A stretch of DNA of 64,000 bases from NCBI GenBank assembly GCA_008501585.1, contig QQUN01000019.1, positions 1 to 64,000 of the forward strand, read 5' to 3'. Both the position numbers and the translations under genes were made by a program. The stretch is from Pseudomonadota bacterium. Lineage in GTDB: Bacteria > Pseudomonadota > Gammaproteobacteria > Burkholderiales > Rhodocyclaceae. The number at the start of each line of letters is the position of its first letter. The first letter of the stretch is position 1. A model generated the notes under the pieces. It had not been told where the DNA came from. It did not search any database and worked only from the letters and a program-made list of their open reading frames with translations. This document shows, one piece after another, positions 50,619 to 58,887 of this stretch.

Positions 50619-51953
50619 ATGACGCAAATGACCCCGCCGGAGATCGTCTCCGAACTGGACAAGCACATCGTCGGCCAGGCCCGTGCCAAGCGCGCGGTGG
50701 CCATCGCCCTGCGCAATCGCTGGCGTCGCGCCCAGGTGGCCGAGCCGCTGCGCAGCGAAATCACCCCCAAGAACATCCTGATGATCGGCCCCACCGGCGT
50801 CGGCAAGACCGAAATCGCCCGCCGTCTGGCGCGCCTGGCGAACGCGCCCTTCATCAAGATCGAGGCGACCAAATTCACCGAAGTGGGCTATGTCGGCCGT
50901 GATGTGGATACCATCATCCGTGATCTGGTCGAAATCGCCGTCAAGGACGGCCGCGAGCGCGCCATGGTTGCCGTGCGCGACCGCGCCTCCGATGCCGCCG
51001 AAGACCGCGTCCTCGACATCCTGCTGCCGCCGGCCCGCGGCGTCGGTTTCAGCAATGACGAAGCGCCGGTGGCCGATTCGGGCACGCGCCAGAAATTCCG
51101 CAAGAAGCTGCGCGAGGGCGAACTCGACGACAAGGAAATCGAGGTCGACGTGGCGCTGCCGTCGATGAGCGCCGAGATCTTCGCCCCGCCGGGCATGGAA
51201 GAGATGACCCAGCAATTGCAGGGCATGTTCCAGAACCTCGGCGGCGGCCGCAAGAAGACCCGCAAGCTGCCGATCAAGGAAGCCCTGCGCCTGCTCGCCG
51301 ACGAAGAGGCCGCCCGCCTGATCAACGACGAGGAGATCAAGGCCGAGGCGGTGCGTGCGGTCGAACAGAACGGCATCGTCTTCCTCGACGAGCTCGACAA
51401 GGTGGCCTCGCGCAGCGAAGCACAAGGGGCGGACGTCTCGCGCCAGGGCGTGCAGCGCGACCTGCTGCCGCTGGTCGAGGGCACGACGGTGAGCACCAAG
51501 TACGGCATGATCAAGACCGATCACATCCTGTTCATCGCCAGTGGCGCCTTCCACCTGGCCAAGCCCAGCGACCTCATTCCCGAACTGCAGGGCCGCTTCC
51601 CGATCCGCGTCGAACTCGACTCGCTCGGCGTGGATGACTTCGAGCGCATCCTCACCAGCACCGACGCCTGCCTGACCCGCCAGTACGCAGCGCTGCTCGA
51701 GACCGAAGGCGTGAAGATCGACTTCCAGCCCGAAGGCATCCGCCGCCTGGCCGAGATCGCCTTCCAGGTGAACGAAAAGACCGAGAACATCGGCGCACGC
51801 CGACTGTACACGGTGATGGAAAAACTGCTCGAGGAGATCTCCTTCAACGCCGGGAAGGCCGGTGTGGGCGATCTGGTGGTCAACGCCGCCTACGTGGACG
51901 ACTGCCTGGAAGCCGTGGCCGAGCGTGAAGACCTGGCGCGCTACGTGCTGTAA
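50619..51953 (+). CDS. hslU: ATP-dependent protease ATPase subunit HslU (ClpY)
   Basis: A 444-residue AAA+ unfoldase: [17 protein letters not shown] at the N-terminus, Walker [18 protein letters not shown], pore-loop [10 protein letters not shown] (GYVG), the I-domain (about 110-245) with [12 protein letters not shown], Walker [13 protein letters not shown], and the sensor-2 region [13 protein letters not shown]. The C-terminus LARYVL inserts into HslV. Full length. Confidence 0.97.
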   Translation: MTQMTPPEIVSELDKHIVGQARAKRAVAIALRNRWRRAQVAEPLRSEITPKNILMIGPTGVGKTEIARRLARLANAPFIKIEATKFTEVGYVGRDVDTIIRDLVEIAVKDGRERAMVAVRDRASDAAEDRVLDILLPPARGVGFSNDEAPVADSGTRQKFRKKLREGELDDKEIEVDVALPSMSAEIFAPPGMEEMTQQLQGMFQNLGGGRKKTRKLPIKEALRLLADEEAARLINDEEIKAEAVRAVEQNGIVFLDELDKVASRSEAQGADVSRQGVQRDLLPLVEGTTVSTKYGMIKTDHILFIASGAFHLAKPSDLIPELQGRFPIRVELDSLGVDDFERILTSTDACLTRQYAALLETEGVKIDFQPEGIRRLAEIAFQVNEKTENIGARRLYTVMEKLLEEISFNAGKAGVGDLVVNAAYVDDCLEAVAEREDLARYVL

Positions 51954-51971
51954 GCCGGTTGCGCTGAAAGG

Positions 51972-52003
51972 CACACAGGCCTCGCTGCAGCGAGGCCTGT
52001 GTG
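51972..52003. terminator. Perfect hairpin between convergent genes
   Basis: CACACAGGCCTCGC pairs exactly with GCGAGGCCTGTGTG around TGCA, a 14-base stem. It follows hslU by 18 bases and the PEP-CTERM gene by 20 bases on the other strand. There is no T-run, but it is the only candidate terminator for both. Confidence 0.7.
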
Positions 52004-52023
52004 CTGTCTGGCGCCGTGAAGGC

Positions 52024-52833
52024 TCAACGGGATTTGCGGCGGGCGATCTGCGTGATCAGGCCGAGCCCGGCGAGCAGCATGGCCCAGGTTTCGGGTTCCG
52101 GCACAGGCGCAGCGAGGTCGTAGAAATAGCGCGACGTGCTGAGCGTGTTGCCCCAACTCATCGGCCCAGTCGGATTTCGAAAGGCCATCAGACGTAGTTC
52201 AATCGTATAGTCGGATGCGCTCTTCCCGTTGTCGAATAGCGTAGAAGATAGCTGGTAACTTGTTGTAGACGGTAGATAAGCGCTAAAGCTCGCGATATCG
52301 GCCATTGTCGGGTCGTTTAGCACGCTGAGTGTCCGGTCATAAACATAGACACGTACGGCATCGATAGCAGGGCCGGCATTGGGTAACTCCCAGCTGAGCT
52401 GGTAGCTCGTCGGATCGAATTTGACGTTCTGAGCAAAATCGAGCACCTGCGCGCCCGCGCTTCCTTGTGTCCAGGCCATGCTGGTGTCGCCATCGTGTTC
52501 GGCGGTGATGATCCACGGATCACTTGTGCCTACGCTGGGCTGCAGGATGCTGTAGTACTCGTTGGTGGATGTGCGCGAACTCCACCACGTCATGGGTGCA
52601 ACAATACCGTTTTGTTCGATCTGGACTTGAGTGCCAAAGCTGCTGTTGGGCGTGACCGTTGTGCCGATGTAATGAACGATACCTTCTGCAATTCCTATGG
52701 TATTGCTGCTGCGATTGTCCAGGCGGTCGGTTACTGAACCGATGATCGGCGTGACAGCGAAAACCGAGGCGCTGACGCTGGTGAGCAATGCGGTAGCCAG
52801 AAGGGGGCGGAACAGTGAGCGCGTCGAGAGCAT
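52024..52833 (-). CDS. PEP-CTERM sorting domain protein
   Basis: A 269-residue exported protein with signal peptide FRPLLATALLTSVSASVFA and a C-terminal PEP-CTERM sorting signal: APVPEPETWAMLLAGLGLI then TQIARRKSR, i.e. motif, helix and basic tail. Such proteins are processed by exosortase and moved to the cell surface, often with exopolysaccharide. The central part is Ser/Thr-rich and has no recognised family. AGGATG precedes the ATG. Local base composition is visibly less G+C-rich than its neighbours, which may mean acquisition by transfer. No exosortase gene is in the window. Confidence 0.85.
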   Translation of the reverse strand: MLSTRSLFRPLLATALLTSVSASVFAVTPIIGSVTDRLDNRSSNTIGIAEGIVHYIGTTVTPNSSFGTQVQIEQNGIVAPMTWWSSRTSTNEYYSILQPSVGTSDPWIITAEHDGDTSMAWTQGSAGAQVLDFAQNVKFDPTSYQLSWELPNAGPAIDAVRVYVYDRTLSVLNDPTMADIASFSAYLPSTTSYQLSSTLFDNGKSASDYTIELRLMAFRNPTGPMSWGNTLSTSRYFYDLAAPVPEPETWAMLLAGLGLITQIARRKSR

Positions 52834-53271
52834 GCTGACATCCTGAGAGCGAAAAATTTCGAGCAAGATGATGCCATGAAAAACGGGTAACAACCATGGG
52901 ATATTTCTCGTTCTTCCCGGCATTGGGCGTATTCAGGACGGGGAGGCTTGCACCGAGCGGGGGGCGTTGGTGCCACACCATGGGGAACGTGCCTGGCGGC
53001 GTCATTTGCGGCGGGGCCTTGCCGGCGGCGAGCACACACATGTCTTCGAGACTCAGACCGCGCTCAACAGGATGGCAAAGAGCGCCCTCCGGCATTGGCC
53101 TTCTCCTGCGGCAGGCTGTCATAATGCTCGACGAATATCGCGGTTGCGTGCAGCAGTGACAGCCTGGCCGGAACGGTCAGGTCGGTGGTCGGTGGTCGGT
53201 GGTGTGCGCATAAAGCGCCGGATTGCCGGTTTGGTCTTCCTCGTTAGTGAGCTTTTTCCGGAGTTGCTCGG
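52834..53271. other. 438-base intergenic region with tandem GGTCGGT repeats
   Basis: This divergent gap separates the PEP-CTERM and AEC transporter genes. It is A+T-richer on its left side. At 53181-53205 the unit GGTCGGT is repeated three times. CATAAT at about 53118-53123 may be a -10 element for the transporter. Short open frames here have no family features, and no hairpin terminator or regulatory dyad was found. Confidence 0.4.
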
Positions 53272-54147
53272 GTGCTCCCTCGCATCATCGCCATCCTCTT
53301 CCCCCTGTTTGCCATCGTCGCCGTCGGCTTTGTCGTTGGGCGCCGCATGCGGCCGGACCTGTCGCAGGCCAACACGCTGAACATGGATGTGTTCGTGCCG
53401 GCGCTGGTGTTTGCGGCGCTGGCCAGCAAGCCGTTCCGGCCGGAAAACGACATCCCGCTGCTGCTGGCGACGCTGGTGCTGGTGGTGGGCTCGGGGCTGG
53501 CCGGCTGGGGGCTGGCGCGGGTGTTGGGGATGGCGCCGAAGACCTTGGTGCCGCCGGTGATGTTCAACAACTGCGGCAATCTGGGCCTGCCGCTGGCGGT
53601 GCTGGCCTTTGGCGAGCCGGCGCTGGCGCCGGCGGTGGTGATGTTCATGGTGTCGAACCTGATGCATTTTTCGTTCGGCGCCTGGCTGCTTGACCACAAT
53701 GTGCGGCTGGTGACGCTGTGGAAAGTGCCGTCGGTGCTGGCCACCTTTGCCGGGCTGGCCGTGGGGATGAGTGGGCTGACGGTGTGGCCGCCCTTGCTGA
53801 CGGCGATCCGCATGCTGGGCGAGATCTCGATCCCGTTGATGCTGTTCGCGCTGGGCGTGCGCCTGAGCAATTCGCGCATTACCGCGATTGGCCACGGTGT
53901 GCTGGGCGCGGTGGCGCGCCCGGTGATCGGCATGGCGATTGCCGCCGTCCTGCTGGCGGTGATGGACTTTCCGCCGCAACAGCAGGCGCTGGTGCTGATT
54001 TTCGGTGCGCTGCCGCCGGCGGTGCTGAACTACATCTTTGCCGAGCGCTACCATCAGGAGCCCGATACGGTGGCCTCGATGGTGCTCATCGGCAACCTCG
54101 CCGCCGTGGTGTTTCTGCCGATCGCCCTGGCGCTTGTTCTTCCCTGA
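53272..54147 (+). CDS. AEC family (auxin efflux carrier-like) transporter
   Basis: A 291-residue membrane protein with about ten helices in two inverted five-helix halves. Family features are the N-terminal IIAILFPLFAIVAVGFVVGRR, FNNCGNLGLPLAVLAFG (the broken helix with NxGN-LP) and ISIPLMLFALGVRLS with APPAVLNYIFAERY-like sequence in the second half. Bacterial AEC proteins export or import small carboxylates; the substrate is unknown. The start is GTG. It lies 18 bases before alaX. Confidence 0.85.
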   Translation: MLPRIIAILFPLFAIVAVGFVVGRRMRPDLSQANTLNMDVFVPALVFAALASKPFRPENDIPLLLATLVLVVGSGLAGWGLARVLGMAPKTLVPPVMFNNCGNLGLPLAVLAFGEPALAPAVVMFMVSNLMHFSFGAWLLDHNVRLVTLWKVPSVLATFAGLAVGMSGLTVWPPLLTAIRMLGEISIPLMLFALGVRLSNSRITAIGHGVLGAVARPVIGMAIAAVLLAVMDFPPQQQALVLIFGALPPAVLNYIFAERYHQEPDTVASMVLIGNLAAVVFLPIALALVLP

Positions 54148-54165
54148 CCCATGGAGCAGTTTCAA

Positions 54166-54876
54166 ATGACCGAACTGGTTTTTCGTGATGATGCCTATGC
54201 CAAGGCGTGCGAGGCGGTGGTGGTCGCCGCCGCGCCGGGTCGCATCGTGCTTGATCGCAGCGTGTTCTACCCCACCGGCGGTGGCCAGCCCGGCGATACC
54301 GGCAGCCTGCTGCAGGCCGGTGGCACGGTGATTTCCGTGCTGGGCACGGTCAAGGGGGAGGGCGAGACGATTGTCCACCTGATCGATGAGGCGGCCGCCC
54401 TGCCGGCGGTGGGGACGCATGTGACGGCGCGCATCGACTGGGACCGCCGCTATCGGCTGATGCGCTTCCACACCGCCTTGCACCTGCTGTGCGCGGTGGT
54501 GGCTGCGCCGGTGACCGGCGGCAAGATGAGCGAGGACAAGGCGCACCTGGACTTCGACATCGAGATGGACCAGCTGGTCGCGGAGGCGATCGAGGCGCAG
54601 CTCAATGCGCTGATTGCTGCCGACACCGCCGTGCACTGTGGCGCCATCACCGATGCCGAACTCGATGCCAACCCCGGCCTGGTCAAGACCATGTCGGTGC
54701 AGCCGCCGCGGGGCCAGGGCAGTGTGCGCACCATCGAGATCCCGGGGGTGGATCTGCAGCCCTGTGGCGGCACGCATGTGCGCCGCACCGGCGAGATCGG
54801 CGCCATGGTGGTGGCGCGCATCCGCAGCGAAGGCAAGCGCAACAAGCGGGTGACGATCGCCTTCGCTGAGGACTGA
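54166..54876 (+). CDS. Alanyl-tRNA editing protein (AlaX type)
   Basis: A 236-residue free-standing trans-editing domain that hydrolyses Ser- or Gly-tRNA-Ala. It has FYPTGGGQPGDTG, the metal-binding HxxxH in MRFHTALHLLCAVV, SEDKAHLDFDI, and the second metal motif PCGGTHVRRTGEIG. The start ATG follows GGAG by ten bases; an in-frame ATG at 54151 would add five residues. It appears co-transcribed with the AEC transporter. Confidence 0.9.
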   Translation: MTELVFRDDAYAKACEAVVVAAAPGRIVLDRSVFYPTGGGQPGDTGSLLQAGGTVISVLGTVKGEGETIVHLIDEAAALPAVGTHVTARIDWDRRYRLMRFHTALHLLCAVVAAPVTGGKMSEDKAHLDFDIEMDQLVAEAIEAQLNALIAADTAVHCGAITDAELDANPGLVKTMSVQPPRGQGSVRTIEIPGVDLQPCGGTHVRRTGEIGAMVVARIRSEGKRNKRVTIAFAED

Positions 54877-54884
54877 CCGCGAAC

Positions 54885-56240
54885 TCAGCTGCGCGCGGTG
54901 CGCAGCAGCACCAGCTCCTCGGCGCTGGTCGGATGGACCGCGATGGTGCGGTCGAGATCGGCCTTGGTGGCGCCCATGGTGATGGCCACCGCGAGGGCCT
55001 GGATGATCTCGCCCGAGTCGGCGCCGATCAGGTGGGCGCCGAGCACCTTGTCGGTGGGGGTGTCGACGATCACTTTCATGTAGGCGCGTTCGTTGCGGCC
55101 GGCGAGGGTGTGCTTCATGGGGCGGAAGTCGGCCTCATACACCGTGACCGTGTGGCCGGCGTTGATGGCGTCGGCTTCGGATAGGCCGATGGTGCCGATC
55201 GACGGCTGGCTGAACACCGCGGTGGCGATCAGGCGGTGGTCGACCACGCGCGGCGTGCCGCCGAAGACGGTGTCGGCAAAGGCGCGCCCCTCGGCGATGG
55301 CCACCGGGGTGAGTGCCGCGCGATCGGTGACGTCGCCGACGGCGTAGATCGAGCCGATCGAGGTGCACGAATCGGCGCTGACGCGGATCGCGCCGCTTCG
55401 CTCGTCCACCGCCACGCCGACTTCGGCCAGGCCGAGGCCGTCGGTGTTGGGGCGGCGGCCGAGGGCGGAGAGCACCACGTCGGCCTCGATCACCTGGCCG
55501 TCCTTGCCGGTGCAACGGATGCCGTTGGCACCGCGTTCGAGCTTGACCGGTGCAAAGCCGGGGCGCAGGTTCACGCCGCGCTCGGCCATGGCGGTAGCGA
55601 GCCGGCGGCGGATGTCGTCGTCGAAGCCGCGCAGCGGCAGATCGGCCCGGTAGGCCAGCGTGGTTTCGCTGCCAAAGCCGGCAAAGATGCCCGCAAACTC
55701 GACCGCGATGTAGCCGGCGCCAAGCACCAGCAGGCGCTGCGGCAAGTCGGTGAGATCGAGCAGTTCGTTGGAGCTGATCGCCAGCTCCAGCCCCTCGATG
55801 GGCGGATGGCTGGGCGTGCCGCCGGTGGCGATCAGGATATGCCCGGCGCTGACACGGCGGCCGCCGACCTCGACGGTGTGCGCATCGACAACGCGCGCCT
55901 GCCCTTCGAGCAGGGTGACCTTGGCGTCGGCGAGCATCTTGCGGTAGATGGTTTCGAGCCGAGCGGTTTCTCGGTTCTTGGCGGCCGTCAGGGCGCCGAG
56001 GTCGAAGCTGGGCGGGACCACTTCCCAGCCATAGCCGGGCGCGTCGGCAAAGGCGTCGGCAAACTGCGAGGCGTACATCAGCAGCTTCTTCGGCACGCAG
56101 CCGCGGATCACGCAGGTGCCGCCGACGCGATCGCCCTCGCAGATGGCCACCCGCGCGCCATGGACGGCGGCGCGCCGGCTGGCCGCGACACCGCCGGAGC
56201 CGGCGCCGATGGTGATGAGGTCAAAATCGTAGTCCGACAT
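54885..56240 (-). CDS. gor: Glutathione-disulfide reductase
   Basis: A 451-residue FAD/NADPH disulfide reductase. The FAD motif is ITIGAGSGGVAASRRAA; redox-active cysteines are in GGTCVIRGCVPKK; the NADPH motif is LVLGAGYIAVEFAGIFAGFG; IYAVGDVTDRAALTPVAI and the C-terminal catalytic HPTSAEE are present. GCVPKKL with the CVIRGC wording matches glutathione reductases of proteobacteria and plants. The start has GAGGAG upstream. Convergent with alaX at eight bases. Confidence 0.93.
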   Translation of the reverse strand: MSDYDFDLITIGAGSGGVAASRRAAVHGARVAICEGDRVGGTCVIRGCVPKKLLMYASQFADAFADAPGYGWEVVPPSFDLGALTAAKNRETARLETIYRKMLADAKVTLLEGQARVVDAHTVEVGGRRVSAGHILIATGGTPSHPPIEGLELAISSNELLDLTDLPQRLLVLGAGYIAVEFAGIFAGFGSETTLAYRADLPLRGFDDDIRRRLATAMAERGVNLRPGFAPVKLERGANGIRCTGKDGQVIEADVVLSALGRRPNTDGLGLAEVGVAVDERSGAIRVSADSCTSIGSIYAVGDVTDRAALTPVAIAEGRAFADTVFGGTPRVVDHRLIATAVFSQPSIGTIGLSEADAINAGHTVTVYEADFRPMKHTLAGRNERAYMKVIVDTPTDKVLGAHLIGADSGEIIQALAVAITMGATKADLDRTIAVHPTSAEELVLLRTARS

Positions 56241-56312
56241 GCTGCTCCTCGTGCGTTGAGACGTCGTCGGGGAGTGTAGCAGCCCGGCCGGCATCGGGCT
56301 TTTGCCGCCGCC

Positions 56313-57149
56313 TCAGCGCGGGATCAGCGACTGCTCGCCGAGGTCGAGCGCATACACCGTGGTGCGGCCGTGGCGGGTCAGCGCCACGGCGCCCAGGCCG
56401 CCCAGGCGGCGGCGTTCGCCGTTGGGCTTGCCATTCTTGTAGTAGCGGGTCAGCCCCAGACGCAGCACGGTCTGCGTGGTGTAGGCCGGGTCGCGGTAGA
56501 AGACGGCGGAGGTGCCGGCTTCGCGGCTGCTGCTCACCTCGCGCCGGATGCGCAGCATGCGGATGTCGTAGATCAGGCGGGCGCTGGAGGTGCTGGCCTG
56601 GCTGAGCACATGGCCGGCATGCAGGCGCTGCCAGGCGGTGGGGCTGTCGACATAGGTGTAGCCGGACTTGCCCGAGCGCTGGCCGCGGGTGTTGCCCACG
56701 ATGCGAAAGCCGACGCCGAGGTCGGCAAAGCCGGCGACCAGGTCGTCGGTGTCGAAGGCGTCGAGCGGGAAGTCCTCGCCGGGCTGGATGTTGCCGCGCC
56801 CCCCCGCCTGACGGATCAGCCGGGCAGCGATGCGCTCGCGCAGCCGGTTCTGCGCCAGCGTGGCCTCGGCCCCCTGCGGTTGCTGCTCCAGAAAGGCGAT
56901 GAGTTCAGGGATGGTGCCATCGAGGTCGAGCTCGGCGTCGGTGGCCGGCGGCATGGCGTCTGCTGCGGGGGCTGCCGAGACCGCCGGTGCCGGCGCGGGC
57001 GTGACCGTTGTCGGGCTGGCCGTCGGCGCCGGGCTGGCTGCCGGCGGGAGCGAGGGAGACGGCCGCGTTTCGACACGTGGCGTGGCGCAGCCGATCAGCA
57101 AGACGGTGGCGAGGGCGGGCAACGCAAGAGGCAGGGCGCGCTGAAGCAT
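56313..57149 (-). CDS. Putative lipoprotein, unknown function
   Basis: A 278-residue protein with a lipoprotein signal (VLLIGC, Cys near residue 21), a Pro/Ala/Ser-rich linker (about 25-70), and a C-terminal domain (about 75-278) of mixed character with DTDDLVAGFADLGVGFRIVGN and SPTAWQRLHAGHVLSQ. No family is recognised. It lies 72 bases upstream of gor with no overlap, so it could precede it in one transcript. Confidence 0.7.
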   Translation of the reverse strand: MLQRALPLALPALATVLLIGCATPRVETRPSPSLPPAASPAPTASPTTVTPAPAPAVSAAPAADAMPPATDAELDLDGTIPELIAFLEQQPQGAEATLAQNRLRERIAARLIRQAGGRGNIQPGEDFPLDAFDTDDLVAGFADLGVGFRIVGNTRGQRSGKSGYTYVDSPTAWQRLHAGHVLSQASTSSARLIYDIRMLRIRREVSSSREAGTSAVFYRDPAYTTQTVLRLGLTRYYKNGKPNGERRRLGGLGAVALTRHGRTTVYALDLGEQSLIPR

Positions 57150-57273
57150 GGCGTGCAGGCTCGTTCGATTCGGGTGGCCCGAGTCTAGCAGGCTGCGCCC
57201 GGCCTGTCGGCAGAGATGCCAACGGCGTTGCGATCGTTTACGCTTCGGCGTTTCCCGCTTTCAGGAGGTGCCC

Positions 57274-57687
57274 ATGTCCACGCTCGCCCCCGCCGCCGAC
57301 CTCGAGGCGGACCCCCGCGTCAAGGCTGTTTTCGACGATATCCGCGCCACCCGCCAGACCGATTTCATCAACAACATGTGGCGCTATCTGGCGTTCGACC
57401 CGGTGCTGCTGGCGCAGACCTGGGCCGAGGTGAAGGCCGTGATGGCGACCCCCTCCGAGATCGATCCGCTGACCAAGGAGATGCTCTACATCGCCGTCTC
57501 GATCGCCAACAACTGCGGCTACTGTGTGCACTCGCATACCGCGGCGGCGCGCGCCAAGGGCATGGGCGAGGGGCAGTACGCCGAGTTGCTGAAGATCGTC
57601 GCGCTGGCGGCGAAGACCAACCACCTCGCGACCGCACTGCAAGTGCCGGTCGACCCCTGCTTCGACGCCGGGGCCGCAGGTGCCTGA
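57274..57687 (+). CDS. Carboxymuconolactone decarboxylase / AhpD-like family protein
   Basis: A 137-residue all-helical protein with the AhpD-type redox motif in SIANNCGYCVHSHTAAAR (CxxC with following His), which in AhpD acts as peroxidase/thiol donor. AGGAGG is ideally placed before the ATG. It overlaps the following TSUP transporter by eight bases. It is a CMD-family member lacking enough sequence to be a true decarboxylase; antioxidant function is likely but unproven. Confidence 0.85.
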   Translation: MSTLAPAADLEADPRVKAVFDDIRATRQTDFINNMWRYLAFDPVLLAQTWAEVKAVMATPSEIDPLTKEMLYIAVSIANNCGYCVHSHTAAARAKGMGEGQYAELLKIVALAAKTNHLATALQVPVDPCFDAGAAGA

Positions 57688-58438
57688 ACTGTCCCTGGCC
57701 TGGATGCTCGGCCTGACCGCAGCGGCGTTTGTGGCGGGCTTCATCAGTTCCATCGCCGGCGCCGGCGGCATGATCGTACTGCCCTGCCTGCTGTGGGCCG
57801 GCGTGCCACCGGTGCAGGCGCTGGCCACCAACAAGTGCCAGAGCGTGTTCGGCACCCTGTCCTCGGCGCTCAACTACCTGCGCAAGGGGCATCTGCAACT
57901 GGGGGCCTTGCGCTGGGCGCTGCTCTACGCGCTGGTCGGCGCGGTGGCCGGCACGCTGTGGGTGCAGCAGATCGATGCCGCACGCCTCGAGACGCTGCTG
58001 CCCTATGTATTGATCCTGCTCGCCGTGTATTTTGCGCTCTCGCCGCGCATCGCCGATGCCGACACGCCGCCGCGACTGCCGGCGGCGGTGTTTGATCCCC
58101 TGGTCGGCGGCGGCCTCGGGCTGTATGGCGGCGCCTTCGGCCCCGGCATGGGGTCGTTCTCTGCCGCCGCCTTCGCCGGCCTGCGCGGCTTCAACATGCG
58201 CAAGGCCACGGCCGCAACCAAACCGCTGGTCCTCGTGGCCAATGTCAGCTCGCTGGTGATCTTCATCGCCGGCGGCCATGTGGTGTGGGGCCTGGCCCTG
58301 GGCATGTCGGTCGCCCAGTTTGTCGGCGCGCGGCTGGGCTCCAACCTGGTGATCGCGCGTGGCGCGGCCTTGGTCAAGCCGGTCATCGTGCTCACCACGC
58401 TGGCGATCGCCCTGCGTCTGGTACTGAAGAACCTGTGA
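57680..58438 (+). CDS. TSUP (TauE/SafE) family membrane transporter
   Basis: A 252-residue eight-helix protein with the two related halves of the TSUP family: GFISSIAGAGGMIVLPCLL and ATNKCQSVFGTLSSALNYL in the first, GLYGGAFGPGMGSFSAAAF and ATAATKPLVLVANVSSL in the second. Members move sulfite, sulfoacetate or other small anions. Translationally coupled to the AhpD-like gene, suggesting a sulfur- or redox-related role. Confidence 0.88.
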   Translation: MPELSLAWMLGLTAAAFVAGFISSIAGAGGMIVLPCLLWAGVPPVQALATNKCQSVFGTLSSALNYLRKGHLQLGALRWALLYALVGAVAGTLWVQQIDAARLETLLPYVLILLAVYFALSPRIADADTPPRLPAAVFDPLVGGGLGLYGGAFGPGMGSFSAAAFAGLRGFNMRKATAATKPLVLVANVSSLVIFIAGGHVVWGLALGMSVAQFVGARLGSNLVIARGAALVKPVIVLTTLAIALRLVLKNL

Positions 58439-58503
58439 GGCGGCGCGGCGATTCGGAATAGTTTCCGATCTCGCCGCCTATGCCGTTTGGCCGGGGTTTT
58501 TTC
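58438..58503 (+). terminator. Probable terminator after the TSUP gene
   Basis: AGGCGGCG and CGCCGCCT (58438-58479) enclose a second hairpin GATTCGGAA/TTTCCGATC, with TTTTTT about 15 bases further on. The stop codon lies at its base. Confidence 0.6.
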
Positions 58504-58887
58504 ACCGGCGATCAAAAAAAGTCCATCAAAACAGGCGCATGGCGATCCGTTCCCTGCCATAAGACCTGTCGGCGCCGCCACCCCGCGCCGCCGGAGTGTC
58601 CGCCTGTAGAACACCCGCGACACGATTGTTTGCAAGTGCCGCCAAGCGTCTGATTACGTTTGGCTTTTTGGTGGCGCACCGATCCAGGCGGGCGGATGGC
58701 CGCCGTTCGACTGTCTCATGAACGGAACAGTCTGCGGGCCGGCGGATCGGCTGGTCGCAGCCGGGTTTGAAAAAATCAAATAAAAACATGGCGTTATATC
58801 GTATTTTGGGTGGTGGTCTGGAAAATGCTTTCCCGCTGGGTGGAGGCCGGCCTGTTGCCGGCGTCATTCAGACAAGGGAGACACGTG
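58504..58887. other. Intergenic region upstream of the glycine-rich genes
   Basis: About 380 bases with no convincing open frame. An A+T-rich stretch (TTGAAAAAATCAAATAAAAAC, around 58767-58787, with GTTATATCGTATTTT shortly after) stands out and is the best place for a promoter, though no -35/-10 pair at 16-18 bases could be set. A dyad AACGGAACAGTC lies nearby. No sigma-54 site was seen. Confidence 0.35.

Noticed and set aside
52520..53122. 200-codon minus-strand frame in the gap before the AEC transporter
   Set aside because: No family features, overlaps the PEP-CTERM gene out of frame, and no ribosome binding site.
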